Origin: Nitrosopumilus sp.
GTDB taxonomy: Archaea > Thermoproteota > Nitrososphaeria > Nitrososphaerales > Nitrosopumilaceae
Reading direction: 5' to 3'
NCBI RefSeq assembly: GCF_025699125.1
Contig: NZ_JAILWC010000003.1
Coordinates: 1 to 64,000, forward strand
DNA length: 64,000 bases
Numbering within the stretch: position 1 is the first letter of the stretch; every line of letters begins with the position of its first letter. A program made the position numbers and the translations under genes. The notes under the pieces were generated by a model that saw only the letters and a list, made by a program, of their open reading frames with translations, was not told the DNA's origin and made no database searches. Shown here piece after piece: positions 44,227 through 52,141 of the stretch.

Positions 44227-45582
44227 ATGGCTAGAAATAAGAAAAAAATTGTTGTTTTAGGTGGAGGTTTTGCAGGTTTAGAATGTACTATAAAATTAGA
44301 GAAATTTTTTAAGAATGATTTAGAAATTGAGATTGTTTTAGTTAGTGAGGATAATTTCTTATTATTTACTCCAATGTTGCCACAGGTAGCATCTGGGATG
44401 ATTGAAACTAGACATATTGTAATGCCAATTAGAACAATTACTAAAAAAGCGGTTTTTTATGAAGGCAGAGTCAAAAATATTGATCCGTATGGAAAGATTG
44501 TCAATTTATGGGGAAGTAGAGATAAAAGAGGAATTTCGATTCATTACGATTTTTTAGTTGTTGCATTAGGAAGTGAAACCAATTTTTTTGGAATGAGTGA
44601 TCTTGAAAAGAATGCTTACCAGATGAAGACACTCAATGATGCAGTTCTTGTAAGAAATAGGATTATTGATATGTTAGAGCAGGCTGAAAATGAAACTAAC
44701 CCAATTTTAAAGAAAAGTTTTCTAACATTTGTGATTGTAGGCGGAGGTTTTGCAGGAATAGAAACTGCAGGAGAATTGATGGATTTTCTTTTGGATGTGA
44801 GAAAATATTATCCAAATATCAAACGAGAGGATATTCGCGTAATTGTTTTAGAAGCACTGCAAAATATTTTACCTGGTTTCAGTGAAAGTCTTGCAAAGTT
44901 TGCCCAAGAAAAATTATCTGGGCGTGGAATCGAGATTAAGCTTCAAACAGCTGTTACGAGTTTTAATGGAGATGAAGTGATGATTAAGAGATCAGATATT
45001 GATAAAGATGCAATTGATGATTCAATGGTAAGTTCAATTCAATCAAAAACCGTAATTTGGACTGCCGGTGTTACTCCAGTTAATACAATCAAAAGATCAC
45101 TATTCAAAACAGACAAGGGAAAAATTATCGTTGATGATAATTTAGAAGTGGTCGACTTTCCAGGGGTTTTTGCAATAGGTGATTGTGCATTATTTTTAGA
45201 TCCTAAAACTCAAAGACCTTTTGCACCTACTGCTCAAATTGCAGAAGCTCAAGCAAAAGTTGCTGCAAAAAATCTTTATTCTTTGATTAAAAATAAAGAA
45301 AAAACGAAATTTGTTTATGAATCAAAAGGGCAGATGGCAATAATTGGGAAAAGAACAGGAATTGCCTCGTTTTTGGGAATGAATATTCACGGTATTGTTG
45401 CATGGCTTCTCTGGAGAAATGTTTACTTGTCAAAAATACCTACATGGGATAAGCGTTTCAGAGTATTTCTTGATTGGACAGCAGATGTTTTCTTTGATAG
45501 AGATATCTCCAGATTGAAATTCATGAGACGTGAGCCAGAAAAAGAATACAAGGTTTTGGATGAAGTAGATGATGTTTGGTAA
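44227..45582 (+). CDS. NDH-2-like FAD-dependent NADH dehydrogenase/oxidoreductase
   Basis: The 451-aa product has two Rossmann motifs: GGGFAGLECT at residues 11-20 for FAD and GGGFAGIETAGEL at about 170 for NAD(P)H. It also has FAIGDCALF and TAQIAEAQ near the C terminus, as in type II NADH dehydrogenases. A hydrophobic C-terminal segment suggests membrane attachment. It would oxidise NAD(P)H and pass electrons to quinone. Its stop codon is the insertion site of the 2-kb mobile element: the T comes from the target repeat, and the AA from the element's terminus. Confidence 0.87.
   Translation: MARNKKKIVVLGGGFAGLECTIKLEKFFKNDLEIEIVLVSEDNFLLFTPMLPQVASGMIETRHIVMPIRTITKKAVFYEGRVKNIDPYGKIVNLWGSRDKRGISIHYDFLVVALGSETNFFGMSDLEKNAYQMKTLNDAVLVRNRIIDMLEQAENETNPILKKSFLTFVIVGGGFAGIETAGELMDFLLDVRKYYPNIKREDIRVIVLEALQNILPGFSESLAKFAQEKLSGRGIEIKLQTAVTSFNGDEVMIKRSDIDKDAIDDSMVSSIQSKTVIWTAGVTPVNTIKRSLFKTDKGKIIVDDNLEVVDFPGVFAIGDCALFLDPKTQRPFAPTAQIAEAQAKVAAKNLYSLIKNKEKTKFVYESKGQMAIIGKRTGIASFLGMNIHGIVAWLLWRNVYLSKIPTWDKRFRVFLDWTADVFFDRDISRLKFMRREPEKEYKVLDEVDDVW
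45568..45580 (+). repeat. Left target-site duplication of the mobile element
   Basis: GATGATGTTTGGT, in the last codons of the NDH-2-like gene. An identical copy lies at 47643-47655 after the right terminus. Two more bases (AA) match if the terminus is counted two bases shorter. Confidence 0.85.
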
Positions 45583-45630
45583 AAATAGAATGCCCCCCTT
45601 TTACGCGTAAATTTAGACGGGACTAGAAAG
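45581..45630 (+). repeat. Left 50-bp terminal inverted repeat
   Basis: Matches the reverse complement of 47593-47642 at 49 of 50 bases (A against T at the 31st). It contains a run of six C and an ACGCGT core. Together with the right copy it defines the ends of the element. Confidence 0.92.
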
Positions 45631-45631
45631 T

Positions 45632-46150
45632 TTAGAATTTAATATTTCTAAGGCCTTCAAGAAGATTACTTAGGCCATCAATGTTACCTAAACCATATTT
45701 TGCAATTTCTTGAACGATTTCTTGTTGAGACAAATTTTTGGCATTATCAATTAATCTCTTAATCCATGAATCTGTTTTAGGATCTAATTTCTGTGCAATT
45801 TTTTCAATATTACCATTATCTATTAAACTCAAAATTGGTTTCAGCATTTTTTTTGTGTAGATTATTCCATCAGCTGTTATGTTAAATTTTTCACTTAATT
45901 CTCCTTCGGGTTTCGATCCTGCTCCTATAATATCATTCAAATTTTTAGGAACTACTTTTATCAATTCCATTTTTGTCAAATTGTATAATCCTTCAGTTAC
46001 ATCTTTTTTTCCAAAACGTTCATCCATTGCAGTAATGCAACAATCTTTGAGAATTTGCATTGCTGATCTACTTTCTTCTTTATCATGTAGATAGATCAAT
46101 GCCCATCTTTGGAATGATGATAACAAGTGAGGTGGATCAGCATAAACCAA
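45632..46150 (-). CDS. Winged-helix-like protein inside the mobile element
   Basis: The 172-aa product contains FQRWALIYLHDKEESRSAMQILKD as a likely helix-turn-helix start, YNLTKMELIKVVPKN as the recognition helix and NITADGIIYTKKML as the wing, followed by a helical tail. It could bind DNA and control the element or the KAP NTPase gene just upstream of it. It begins only 1 bp inside the left terminus, so its stop lies at the very edge of the element. The frame is open over its whole length. Confidence 0.65.
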   Translation of the reverse strand: MVYADPPHLLSSFQRWALIYLHDKEESRSAMQILKDCCITAMDERFGKKDVTEGLYNLTKMELIKVVPKNLNDIIGAGSKPEGELSEKFNITADGIIYTKKMLKPILSLIDNGNIEKIAQKLDPKTDSWIKRLIDNAKNLSQQEIVQEIAKYGLGNIDGLSNLLEGLRNIKF

Positions 46151-46251
46151 TTAGTTCAGATCAAGAAATGCACTACTTGTTAATTAATTAGATCAAAAAA
46201 CCTTAATCATAAAATTTCACAATATATGAATTCTGTAATAATTTCAAGAAA

Positions 46252-46905
46252 TCATCTCATAGTTTCATTAGTTTCAGAACATAAGATATCAAAATCCGTT
46301 TCTATACTGTCTAATGAAATTTTCAGTTCTCCAGGTAAATTATCTACCAAAGTCACAAATTCGGTAAGAGTTGTTGCTTCAGGCTCTTGATAACTAAATT
46401 TTGAAGAAAATCTTTTCAATTCACCATACATTGTATTAGAATCTCCTCTAACTTGGGTGTAAAATGAAAGTCCATTAAGATTTTTCTTTATAATACGATG
46501 AAAATGAACTGCTTGATCAATTGAAAGTATTTCTTCTAATAATGTCCACAATATAGCTGAAATCTCAGAATGTTTGCTTGATAATAACAAAGAGCGATAA
46601 CTTACATTATTTAGCATTCTTTTAATTCCTCTTGGATTTGTTGGTCCAAATCTAGACATCATATGAAGAAGAATTTGGGGCATATTGGGTACTATTGTTT
46701 TAGTAAAATCCACAATCAAAGCTTGGGAAGGAACAGGAATGGCAATTCTAACTTGGAATATTTTTTCAAGATAATCACGTCCTTCTTTTTGCGTATTTGG
46801 ATCTATTCCATATTTTTTGTACCAAGCATGTTGAAGGCGCTTAAAATCAACGGCTGCTATGAATACAGTATTTTCCACATCAAGAAATAATTTCATCATT
46901 GCCAC
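46252..46905 (-). pseudogene. C-terminal fragment of a KAP-family P-loop NTPase
   Basis: The 217-aa frame opens with FLDVENTVFIAAVDFKRLQHAWYKKYG and then GRDYLEKIFQVRIAIPVPS. In intact KAP NTPases this stretch follows Walker B directly and lies in the middle of the protein. Walker A, Walker B and the membrane helices expected before it are missing, so the gene has lost its N-terminal half. The sequence upstream of the break is a different gene, a Cas1-like fragment in another frame, which shows a fusion by internal deletion. Confidence 0.72.
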
Positions 46906-47104
46906 AAATCACAATTCTAGAGTATGGGACGGTTACAGGAATGAATTTTTCGGTTTCCTGTTTTTTGGTAAAGACGTCAATTCCATTTTTCAAGATCAGT
47001 TTCTGTCCTGAAATGGAAACACCGCATCCATACCCTGATAGCACCTTGATGTCATAGTGATTGTTTTTTCCACGCAATGTCATTTCCATTTTCTCCATTT
47101 GCAA
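46880..47104 (-). pseudogene. N-terminal fragment of a Cas1-like integrase (casposase-like)
   Basis: The 74-aa frame ends in PYSRIVICGNDEIIS, preceded by VLSGYGCGVSISGQKLILKNG. A beta-rich start with this kind of PY-x-x-IVI-x-G motif is how Cas1-family proteins begin, usually followed by a Y-I-S-x-E-A helix and a large helical catalytic domain. Here the frame stops right after IIS and runs into the KAP fragment. No catalytic residues remain. Start at 47104 or at the ATG six codons later. The Cas1 assignment is by eye and should be checked. Confidence 0.55.
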
Positions 47105-47212
47105 AATGAAAATGGTTCACGTATGGTATGATGACAGAGTTTCATTTTTCTGACTTTGTGCCCATACTGCGACCATTTTGCCGTCATTTGTGGGAAAAGA
47201 TGTTCATTTTTC

Positions 47213-47241
47213 ATTTTTCCACGCTCACAAAAGTGGAAAAT
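47213..47241. promoter_or_regulatory. Inverted repeat upstream of the Cas1-like fragment
   Basis: ATTTTTCCAC (47213-47222) and GTGGAAAAT (47233-47241) pair over 9 bp with a 10-nt loop. It lies in the 163-bp gap between the two outer minus-strand frames. The gap has several near-copies of a TTCATTTT motif and may hold a promoter. Confidence 0.35.
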
Positions 47242-47267
47242 CCATTCCCACACAACCACTCATTTTC

Positions 47268-47531
47268 TTACAAGTCCATGTTGCAGTTCATGCAATACTT
47301 TTGACCATCAGGAAGTGTGTCTATCATTTTCTTTGGATGCTTACATTTTGGAACAAGTTCTGCCCTGATCTTCTGCAGATTGGAAATTACAGTTTCATCA
47401 TAAGTTAGAATTGCTTTTGCAACATCTTCAACTTCGGTTTTGTAATTCCAATTCTTTTTGAAGTGCTCCATTGCTTGTTTTCTTTGGTCTATCCACCAAT
47501 CAAGCATCTTGATTGCTTTTTTGACTGTCAT
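47268..47531 (-). CDS. Small zinc-finger protein at the right end of the element
   Basis: The 87-aa product is a helical domain (KKAIKMLDWWIDQRKQAMEHFKKN) followed by a C-terminal C...H...CMNC finger (KCKHPKK...YCMNC). It starts 62 bp inside the right terminus, the usual place for a small regulator of a mobile element. The frame is complete. No specific family is recognised. Confidence 0.65.
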   Translation of the reverse strand: MTVKKAIKMLDWWIDQRKQAMEHFKKNWNYKTEVEDVAKAILTYDETVISNLQKIRAELVPKCKHPKKMIDTLPDGQKYCMNCNMDL

Positions 47532-47592
47532 TGATTGGTATTGATCAAAAACAAGATCTTAAGCAAATCCCAAACAATAACCCGTAGCTATA

Positions 47593-47642
47593 CTTTCTAG
47601 TCCCGTCTAAAATTACGCGTAAAAGGGGGGCATTCTATTTTT
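47593..47642 (-). repeat. Right 50-bp terminal inverted repeat
   Basis: Reverse complement of 45581-45630 except one base. Ends at the direct repeat 47643-47655. Confidence 0.92.
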
Positions 47643-47655
47643 GATGATGTTTGGT
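47643..47655 (+). repeat. Right target-site duplication
   Basis: GATGATGTTTGGT, identical to 45568-45580. It is followed by AAT, so before insertion the NDH-2-like gene would also have ended in TAA here. Confidence 0.85.
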
Positions 47656-47710
47656 AATCTAAAATTATTTTTAATTAATTTTTTGAATTAGAATATACAA
47701 AAATTGAAAT

Positions 47711-49258
47711 TTATAGAAACTTTCTTTTCAAACTATAAACAAAAATTGCGGGTGCCAAGAAATACATGCCTAAATTCATGACAATTATTCCTATTCCATA
47801 TCCCAACATATCTTCTTCTGAATTAACATCTACATAATTCAGAATTGATAATGAAGTCAACATTGGAGTAATGGAGAATTTTACTAATTCCTTGAAAACA
47901 GTATTCTCCCTCTCAAAATCAGCGATAGTTGGTGAAAATGAATAATAGAATTGGTTGAAACTGGTCATAAATGCAGTACCAGATTCAGTTGATAAAATAG
48001 TATTATCTCTGAGTTCTCTTAATTGTTGAACTTGGGGTGCAAGTTCAGAACCATAAGTTGCAGTAGCGATTAGGCATCCGCCACCCTCTTGATTCTCATC
48101 TGATTGTGATGTATTATTTTGATTTGGATTAGATAAAATTTCAAAAGAGTCAATTGTTTCTTCAAATCTTGAAAGTTGGGAATCAAATTCATTTACGCCA
48201 TTACTGTATGAAAGAGTGTAAAATTTTTCGTTACCATAAACCATTATTTCTCTAAATTTTACATTATATGATTGTCCATCTGATGAAAAATTTCCTTCGG
48301 CATCAATTGCATATGCTTCATTTCCATGAACGGTAATCTTTTCTTGAGAAATTACATTCAAATTTCCGGATTCAACTGCTTGCCTTATAGTTTCAATTTT
48401 TTCGGAGATGAGATCATCAAGACTTCTTTGGTTCGTTAACTGTACCGTCAAAGAAATTACTGGGTTAATCTCTCCAATTTTTGGTCCGACAGCTACTACG
48501 TCAGGAGAATTTGGTTGTGATTTGTCAGGCTGTTGTAATAACCAACCTTCAGGTACGCTAAATGCAATTTCATGTTCCATACTTTCATATTTTTGGTTAC
48601 CAGTTGAGGGAGTTGCAACAGACTGTATACGTTTAGGCTCAGATAATTCAAGAAGATTTGGAATATCAGATTCGCTAACAATTGTAACCTTAGTGATTCT
48701 TACATCTTCAGGATTTACAGGTCTGTCATTGGCGTCTGTTTGAACTGCTGCAATCTTATCAAGTGTTTCAAAACTTTCTGCAGTTACCAATCTGCCAAAT
48801 ACTGTGTATTGCTCATCAAGGAAGTTAGAATCTTTATGGACAATGAAAAATTGAGAACCTGCACTGTTTGGATCAGCAGATCTTGCCATTGAAACAATTC
48901 CACGATTATGCTTTATTGTATTAAATTCTGCGTTGATTCTTTCATCAGGTCCTCCTGTTCCCCAAGTGTTTGGATCACCATCTATTGTATTTGGATCACC
49001 ACCTTGAATCATAAAATCTGGAATTATCCTATGAAAGAGAGTTCCATCATAATATCCACTTAGAGATAATTTAATAAAATTTTCAACATGTGTTGGTGCG
49101 TCAGCAGGAAAAAATCCAATTGCAATTTTTCCTAAATTTGTTTCCAAAATGACAGTAGGATTGGTAAAATCATGAAGGTTTACAGTTTGGGCAAATGCTG
49201 GATTTCCAAAACTTGTTAAAAATAAAGATAAAGTTATGGTTAGAAATATTTTATTCAA
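47711..49258 (-). CDS. Exported cyclophilin-type peptidyl-prolyl isomerase with CFI-box-like C-terminal anchor
   Basis: The 515-aa product has a signal peptide (to about residue 23, AFA), a cyclophilin domain (residues about 30-190, with FHRIIPDFMIQGGDP and SQFFIVHKD as the catalytic core), a middle beta domain and a C-terminal region. The latter starts with GGGCLIATATYGSELAP at Cys395 and ends in a hydrophobic helix and basic residues. That Cys-Ile-Ala-Thr-Ala-x-Tyr-Gly-Ser block recurs at the C terminus of many thaumarchaeal surface proteins (CFI-box type) and may be a processing or anchoring signal. It folds proteins on the outside of the membrane. Confidence 0.85.
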   Translation of the reverse strand: MNKIFLTITLSLFLTSFGNPAFAQTVNLHDFTNPTVILETNLGKIAIGFFPADAPTHVENFIKLSLSGYYDGTLFHRIIPDFMIQGGDPNTIDGDPNTWGTGGPDERINAEFNTIKHNRGIVSMARSADPNSAGSQFFIVHKDSNFLDEQYTVFGRLVTAESFETLDKIAAVQTDANDRPVNPEDVRITKVTIVSESDIPNLLELSEPKRIQSVATPSTGNQKYESMEHEIAFSVPEGWLLQQPDKSQPNSPDVVAVGPKIGEINPVISLTVQLTNQRSLDDLISEKIETIRQAVESGNLNVISQEKITVHGNEAYAIDAEGNFSSDGQSYNVKFREIMVYGNEKFYTLSYSNGVNEFDSQLSRFEETIDSFEILSNPNQNNTSQSDENQEGGGCLIATATYGSELAPQVQQLRELRDNTILSTESGTAFMTSFNQFYYSFSPTIADFERENTVFKELVKFSITPMLTSLSILNYVDVNSEEDMLGYGIGIIVMNLGMYFLAPAIFVYSLKRKFL

Positions 49259-49330
49259 TATTTTTTTTCAAAATAGCTTACATAAAAGCCAATTGTATTA
49301 GTTTTTAACAACCTCAAATAAAATTACTAC

Positions 49331-49822
49331 ATGCAACCTGATGAAAAGATTCAGGCACATTTAGTTTCAGTCTGGAGAGAATCTAAAAAATTCTTTTCAA
49401 TAGGTGGAAAAGAAGGAATGCTAATTTTGACTGATAAACATCTCATGTTTATTCATAAAACTGAATCAAAAATGAATTGGTGGAAAGCCATAACTCAAAG
49501 ACAAGTGGTTAATTTTATCAAATCAAAAAATACTATGATTCGCCATGACGGATATGATGAAAAAGAGTTAATGAATGATTTAGAAGATGAGAGAAATATT
49601 GAGTTATCATTTGACAATATTTCTAATATTAGTTATGAAGAAAAGGATTGGGGTACTCCACTATTAATAGAATATGAAAAAGATGGGAAACAAGAGAAAT
49701 TTCAATATTCAATTGCTCAAGATTGGGTAAAATATCCTGTAAAAGAGCCCATGAAATACATGAAGGTGGATTGGAAACCTTTTGTGCAATATATTAAAGA
49801 CAGGCAGAAATTTACAAAGTAA
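49331..49822 (+). CDS. Cytoplasmic protein, PH-like fold candidate
   Basis: The 163-aa product is soluble and has a run of antiparallel strands (GMLILTDKHLMFI, NIELSFDNISNISYEEKDWGTPLLIEY) that ends in a helix (KDRQKF), the order seen in bacterial PH domains. No lipid-binding or catalytic residue can be pointed out. It lies 2 bp before cbiE, so it is probably cotranscribed with it. Confidence 0.55.
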   Translation: MQPDEKIQAHLVSVWRESKKFFSIGGKEGMLILTDKHLMFIHKTESKMNWWKAITQRQVVNFIKSKNTMIRHDGYDEKELMNDLEDERNIELSFDNISNISYEEKDWGTPLLIEYEKDGKQEKFQYSIAQDWVKYPVKEPMKYMKVDWKPFVQYIKDRQKFTK

Positions 49823-49824
49823 AA

Positions 49825-50541
49825 TTGGGAAAAATTTTTGCTGTTGGTGTTGGACCTGGCTCTCCAAAATATGTAACTGAGATAGTAAAGGAGATTATTG
49901 AGAATTGTGATGTTATAATTGGCTACAAATACACTCTGAAAACTATCGAGTACTTAACTGAAGGAAAAGAAGTTTATGAAATCACTATGAATAATCAAGA
50001 GGAATCTTATCAGAAAATTCTTCCAGAACTCGGTGATAAAACGCTAGTAATTCCATTTACAGGTGATGTGAATTTTTCAGAGTCAGAAGTGGTGGATAGG
50101 TTAATAGAAATTTTTGGAAAAGTGGAAATAATTCCGGGTATTAGTTCAATTCAGGTTGCTGCATCAAGGGCTCAAGTTCCTCTTGATAAATCAAAAATAA
50201 TTACAATGCACGTAACAACTCCAATTGATGATAAAAAGTTAGAATTGCAAAAGGCACTGATTGATGGTTTTAGTGTAATTTTAGTTCCAAGACCATGGCC
50301 AAAACAACCTGACAAACATTTTATGCCATCAGAGATTGCAGCTTATCTTCGAGTAAATAATTTTGATACTAGTAAAATTAAGGTTCATGTTTATGAGGCA
50401 ATAACAACTGAAAACGAGACAAGTTTTGTAGGAACTGTAAAAGATTTGGAGGGGAAAGAATTTTCAGATTTATCAGTAATGGTATTTAATCAAACGAGTT
50501 TGGACTCATACATGAATTACAAATGGCAGTGGAAAAATTAA
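49825..50541 (+). CDS. cbiE: Cobalt-precorrin-7 (C5)-methyltransferase
   Basis: The 238-aa product starts at TTG with GKIFAVGVGPGSPKYVT, the tetrapyrrole methylase signature, then GYKYTLKTIEYL and a EIIPGISSIQVAASRA loop typical of CbiE. It pairs with CbiT (7194-7790) to do the last two ring methylations of the corrin. In many genomes these two are fused as CobL. Here they are 42 kb apart. The 3' end overlaps the converging gene by 4 bp. Confidence 0.9.
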   Translation: MGKIFAVGVGPGSPKYVTEIVKEIIENCDVIIGYKYTLKTIEYLTEGKEVYEITMNNQEESYQKILPELGDKTLVIPFTGDVNFSESEVVDRLIEIFGKVEIIPGISSIQVAASRAQVPLDKSKIITMHVTTPIDDKKLELQKALIDGFSVILVPRPWPKQPDKHFMPSEIAAYLRVNNFDTSKIKVHVYEAITTENETSFVGTVKDLEGKEFSDLSVMVFNQTSLDSYMNYKWQWKN

Positions 50542-51443
50542 TTTCCCGAGTTTTTGCCTTGACCTAAAACTAAACTATCAGAACTTGGAAAAACATATGC
50601 TACAATTCCCATCCATTGATAATCAGGATCATACAATCTATAGAATCCTGCATCATTAAATGTAATAGAAACTGATTTGCCAGGCAAAATTTCTCCTGTG
50701 GATATTCTACCATCTGCTGTATATCTATCATAACGAGAACCATAATTTTCTTTTCCACTTTGAATACTATGCGATACAACATCATCATTTACAATAGTTA
50801 TAGTTGTACCTGGTTGTACTGAAATTCTATCATGAGAAAAGAACCTCAGACTAATATTAGAACTATCTGTGGGATTAATTCCAGGAATAACATCATCAGT
50901 TGATTTTAGTCCAGCTGAACCTTTAAGAATACGAATAGTTAGATCAGTTGATTTTAACTCTGTAGAAACTGGTGTGATTTTAGATAGTTTAGATAGTTTT
51001 GTTGTATAAAGTACTTTGTAACTATCATCAGAGGTCGTAATTCTTCCAGTAAAACCATAAACAGATGCATCCTTGCTTTCTTCAACTAATCTTCCAAAGA
51101 AGCTTATCGAAGTATCTAATCCCCTAGAACTTTCTACATTTCCATTAATTCTAATATATTGGCCTTCACGTAAGAATTTTCCATCTAATTTAGAAATTGT
51201 AAACTCTTCATCATCTAATGTGATAAATCCATCTTCCGTTACAAAATTAATTGTGCTTCCACTTTGCTTTTGAGAAGATAACCCTAGATCAATTTCTGAT
51301 ATTTTGATTGATTCTTCAGTTACAGCGAATCCAGAACCTTCTAAAAGATATGGTTGATTCTGAGAAACCTCAGCATATGACTCATTGATGAAATATCCTG
51401 ATGAAACAGCAAGTAATACTAGTAGAGATATAGCTGCTTTCAT
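50538..51443 (-). CDS. Exported protein with cupredoxin-like C-terminal domain lacking copper ligands
   Basis: The 301-aa product has a signal peptide (residues 1-24), a beta domain to about residue 170 and a C-terminal cupredoxin-like domain: ISVQPGTTITIVNDDVVSHSI (His225 in the first ligand position) and a final GFYRLYDPDYQWMG. Type 1 copper sites need Cys, a second His and Met in the last loop. Here the aligned positions are Asp272, Tyr275 and Met278. Only two of four ligands remain, so it should not bind copper normally. Copper proteins are abundant in ammonia-oxidising archaea. Confidence 0.75.
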   Translation of the reverse strand: MKAAISLLVLLAVSSGYFINESYAEVSQNQPYLLEGSGFAVTEESIKISEIDLGLSSQKQSGSTINFVTEDGFITLDDEEFTISKLDGKFLREGQYIRINGNVESSRGLDTSISFFGRLVEESKDASVYGFTGRITTSDDSYKVLYTTKLSKLSKITPVSTELKSTDLTIRILKGSAGLKSTDDVIPGINPTDSSNISLRFFSHDRISVQPGTTITIVNDDVVSHSIQSGKENYGSRYDRYTADGRISTGEILPGKSVSITFNDAGFYRLYDPDYQWMGIVAYVFPSSDSLVLGQGKNSGN

Positions 51444-51528
51444 GATTAATTTCTCATCTAATTTGGTTTATAATTTGCTATTAAATTATTTTAGACTGAT
51501 TAGGCAAAACCATGGATAATATCGAAAA

Positions 51529-52065
51529 TTAAAAGCCAGGCATCTCAAAACCTTCTTGTTGGGCTAATTCTAACATGTAAAATTCAAGATAGCCTCCTGC
51601 CAAAAGAAGAGCTATAACAATTCCAACTTCGAAAAGTGTTGGTTTGATAAATTGAGTCAGATTGACTTTTTTAGTAATTGCTTTAATCAAAATGAAACTT
51701 CTGGAAATTCCTATAGAGTATGCAGTAAGTTCCATCAATCCGAATGGAGATAAAAACAAGATTGCAAGTGGAGGAACGTCAGCTAGAATGGGGGCAGTAG
51801 TAACAATAGCGGCAAAAGCAAAGCCTGTAGACCAAGCAGAGAAAATTCCCCAAGCCACTCCAAATCCAGGAATAAACATGGGTAATGCAATAGTAGTGTT
51901 ATGCACAAAGATTCCAAATGCATCAATATCCAACACAAGTTCTTCAAATTCTAACATGAAGTTTTTAGCATCTTCATCACTAACAGATGTCATAGAACCT
52001 AATTGATATGCAGAAGCAAAAATTGCTAAAAATATGAAAAATGTGACCGTTCGAATTTTTTTCAC
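51529..52065 (-). CDS. SpoIIM-like (DUF95) integral membrane protein
   Basis: The 178-aa product has about five hydrophobic helices and the pattern of the stage II sporulation protein M family: HNTTIALPMFIPGFGVAWGI and a PHGLMELTA-like LSPFGLMELTAYSIG motif. In archaea the family is of unknown role, possibly in membrane remodelling or transport. It diverges from the DP1 gene. Confidence 0.8.
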   Translation of the reverse strand: MKKIRTVTFFIFLAIFASAYQLGSMTSVSDEDAKNFMLEFEELVLDIDAFGIFVHNTTIALPMFIPGFGVAWGIFSAWSTGFAFAAIVTTAPILADVPPLAILFLSPFGLMELTAYSIGISRSFILIKAITKKVNLTQFIKPTLFEVGIVIALLLAGGYLEFYMLELAQQEGFEMPGF

Positions 52066-52141
52066 ATTGTCATTGATTATGAACGATATTTGAGGGTTGG
52101 TGTAAGCGCAGATTTAATTAAACCTGATAGTATTTTTTGAT

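Larger units (their letters stand above)
45581..47642. mobile_element. Casposon-like deletion derivative, 2,062 bp
   Basis: The termini are 50-bp inverted repeats with one mismatch, and the whole is bracketed by a 13-15 bp direct repeat. Inside are four minus-strand reading frames, among them a truncated Cas1-like N terminus and a truncated KAP NTPase C terminus joined head to tail. No full-length integrase or DNA polymerase is present, so it cannot move on its own. Casposons are known mobile elements of thaumarchaea, with a Cas1-family integrase, terminal inverted repeats, 14-15 bp target duplications and a preference for 3' ends of genes. The structure here fits that group, but the assignment leans on the short Cas1-like fragment. 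Confidence 0.75.

Noticed and set aside
47156-47408. Cys-rich plus-strand frames inside the mobile element
   Set aside because: They lie opposite the zinc-finger gene and the promoter gap, and their cysteines come from antisense codons. The minus-strand frame has the better domain pattern.
45581-47642. Ordinary insertion sequence
   Set aside because: No DDE, serine or HUH transposase frame is present, and 50-bp termini with a 13-15 bp target duplication fit casposon-like elements better. A decayed IS of another type cannot be fully excluded.
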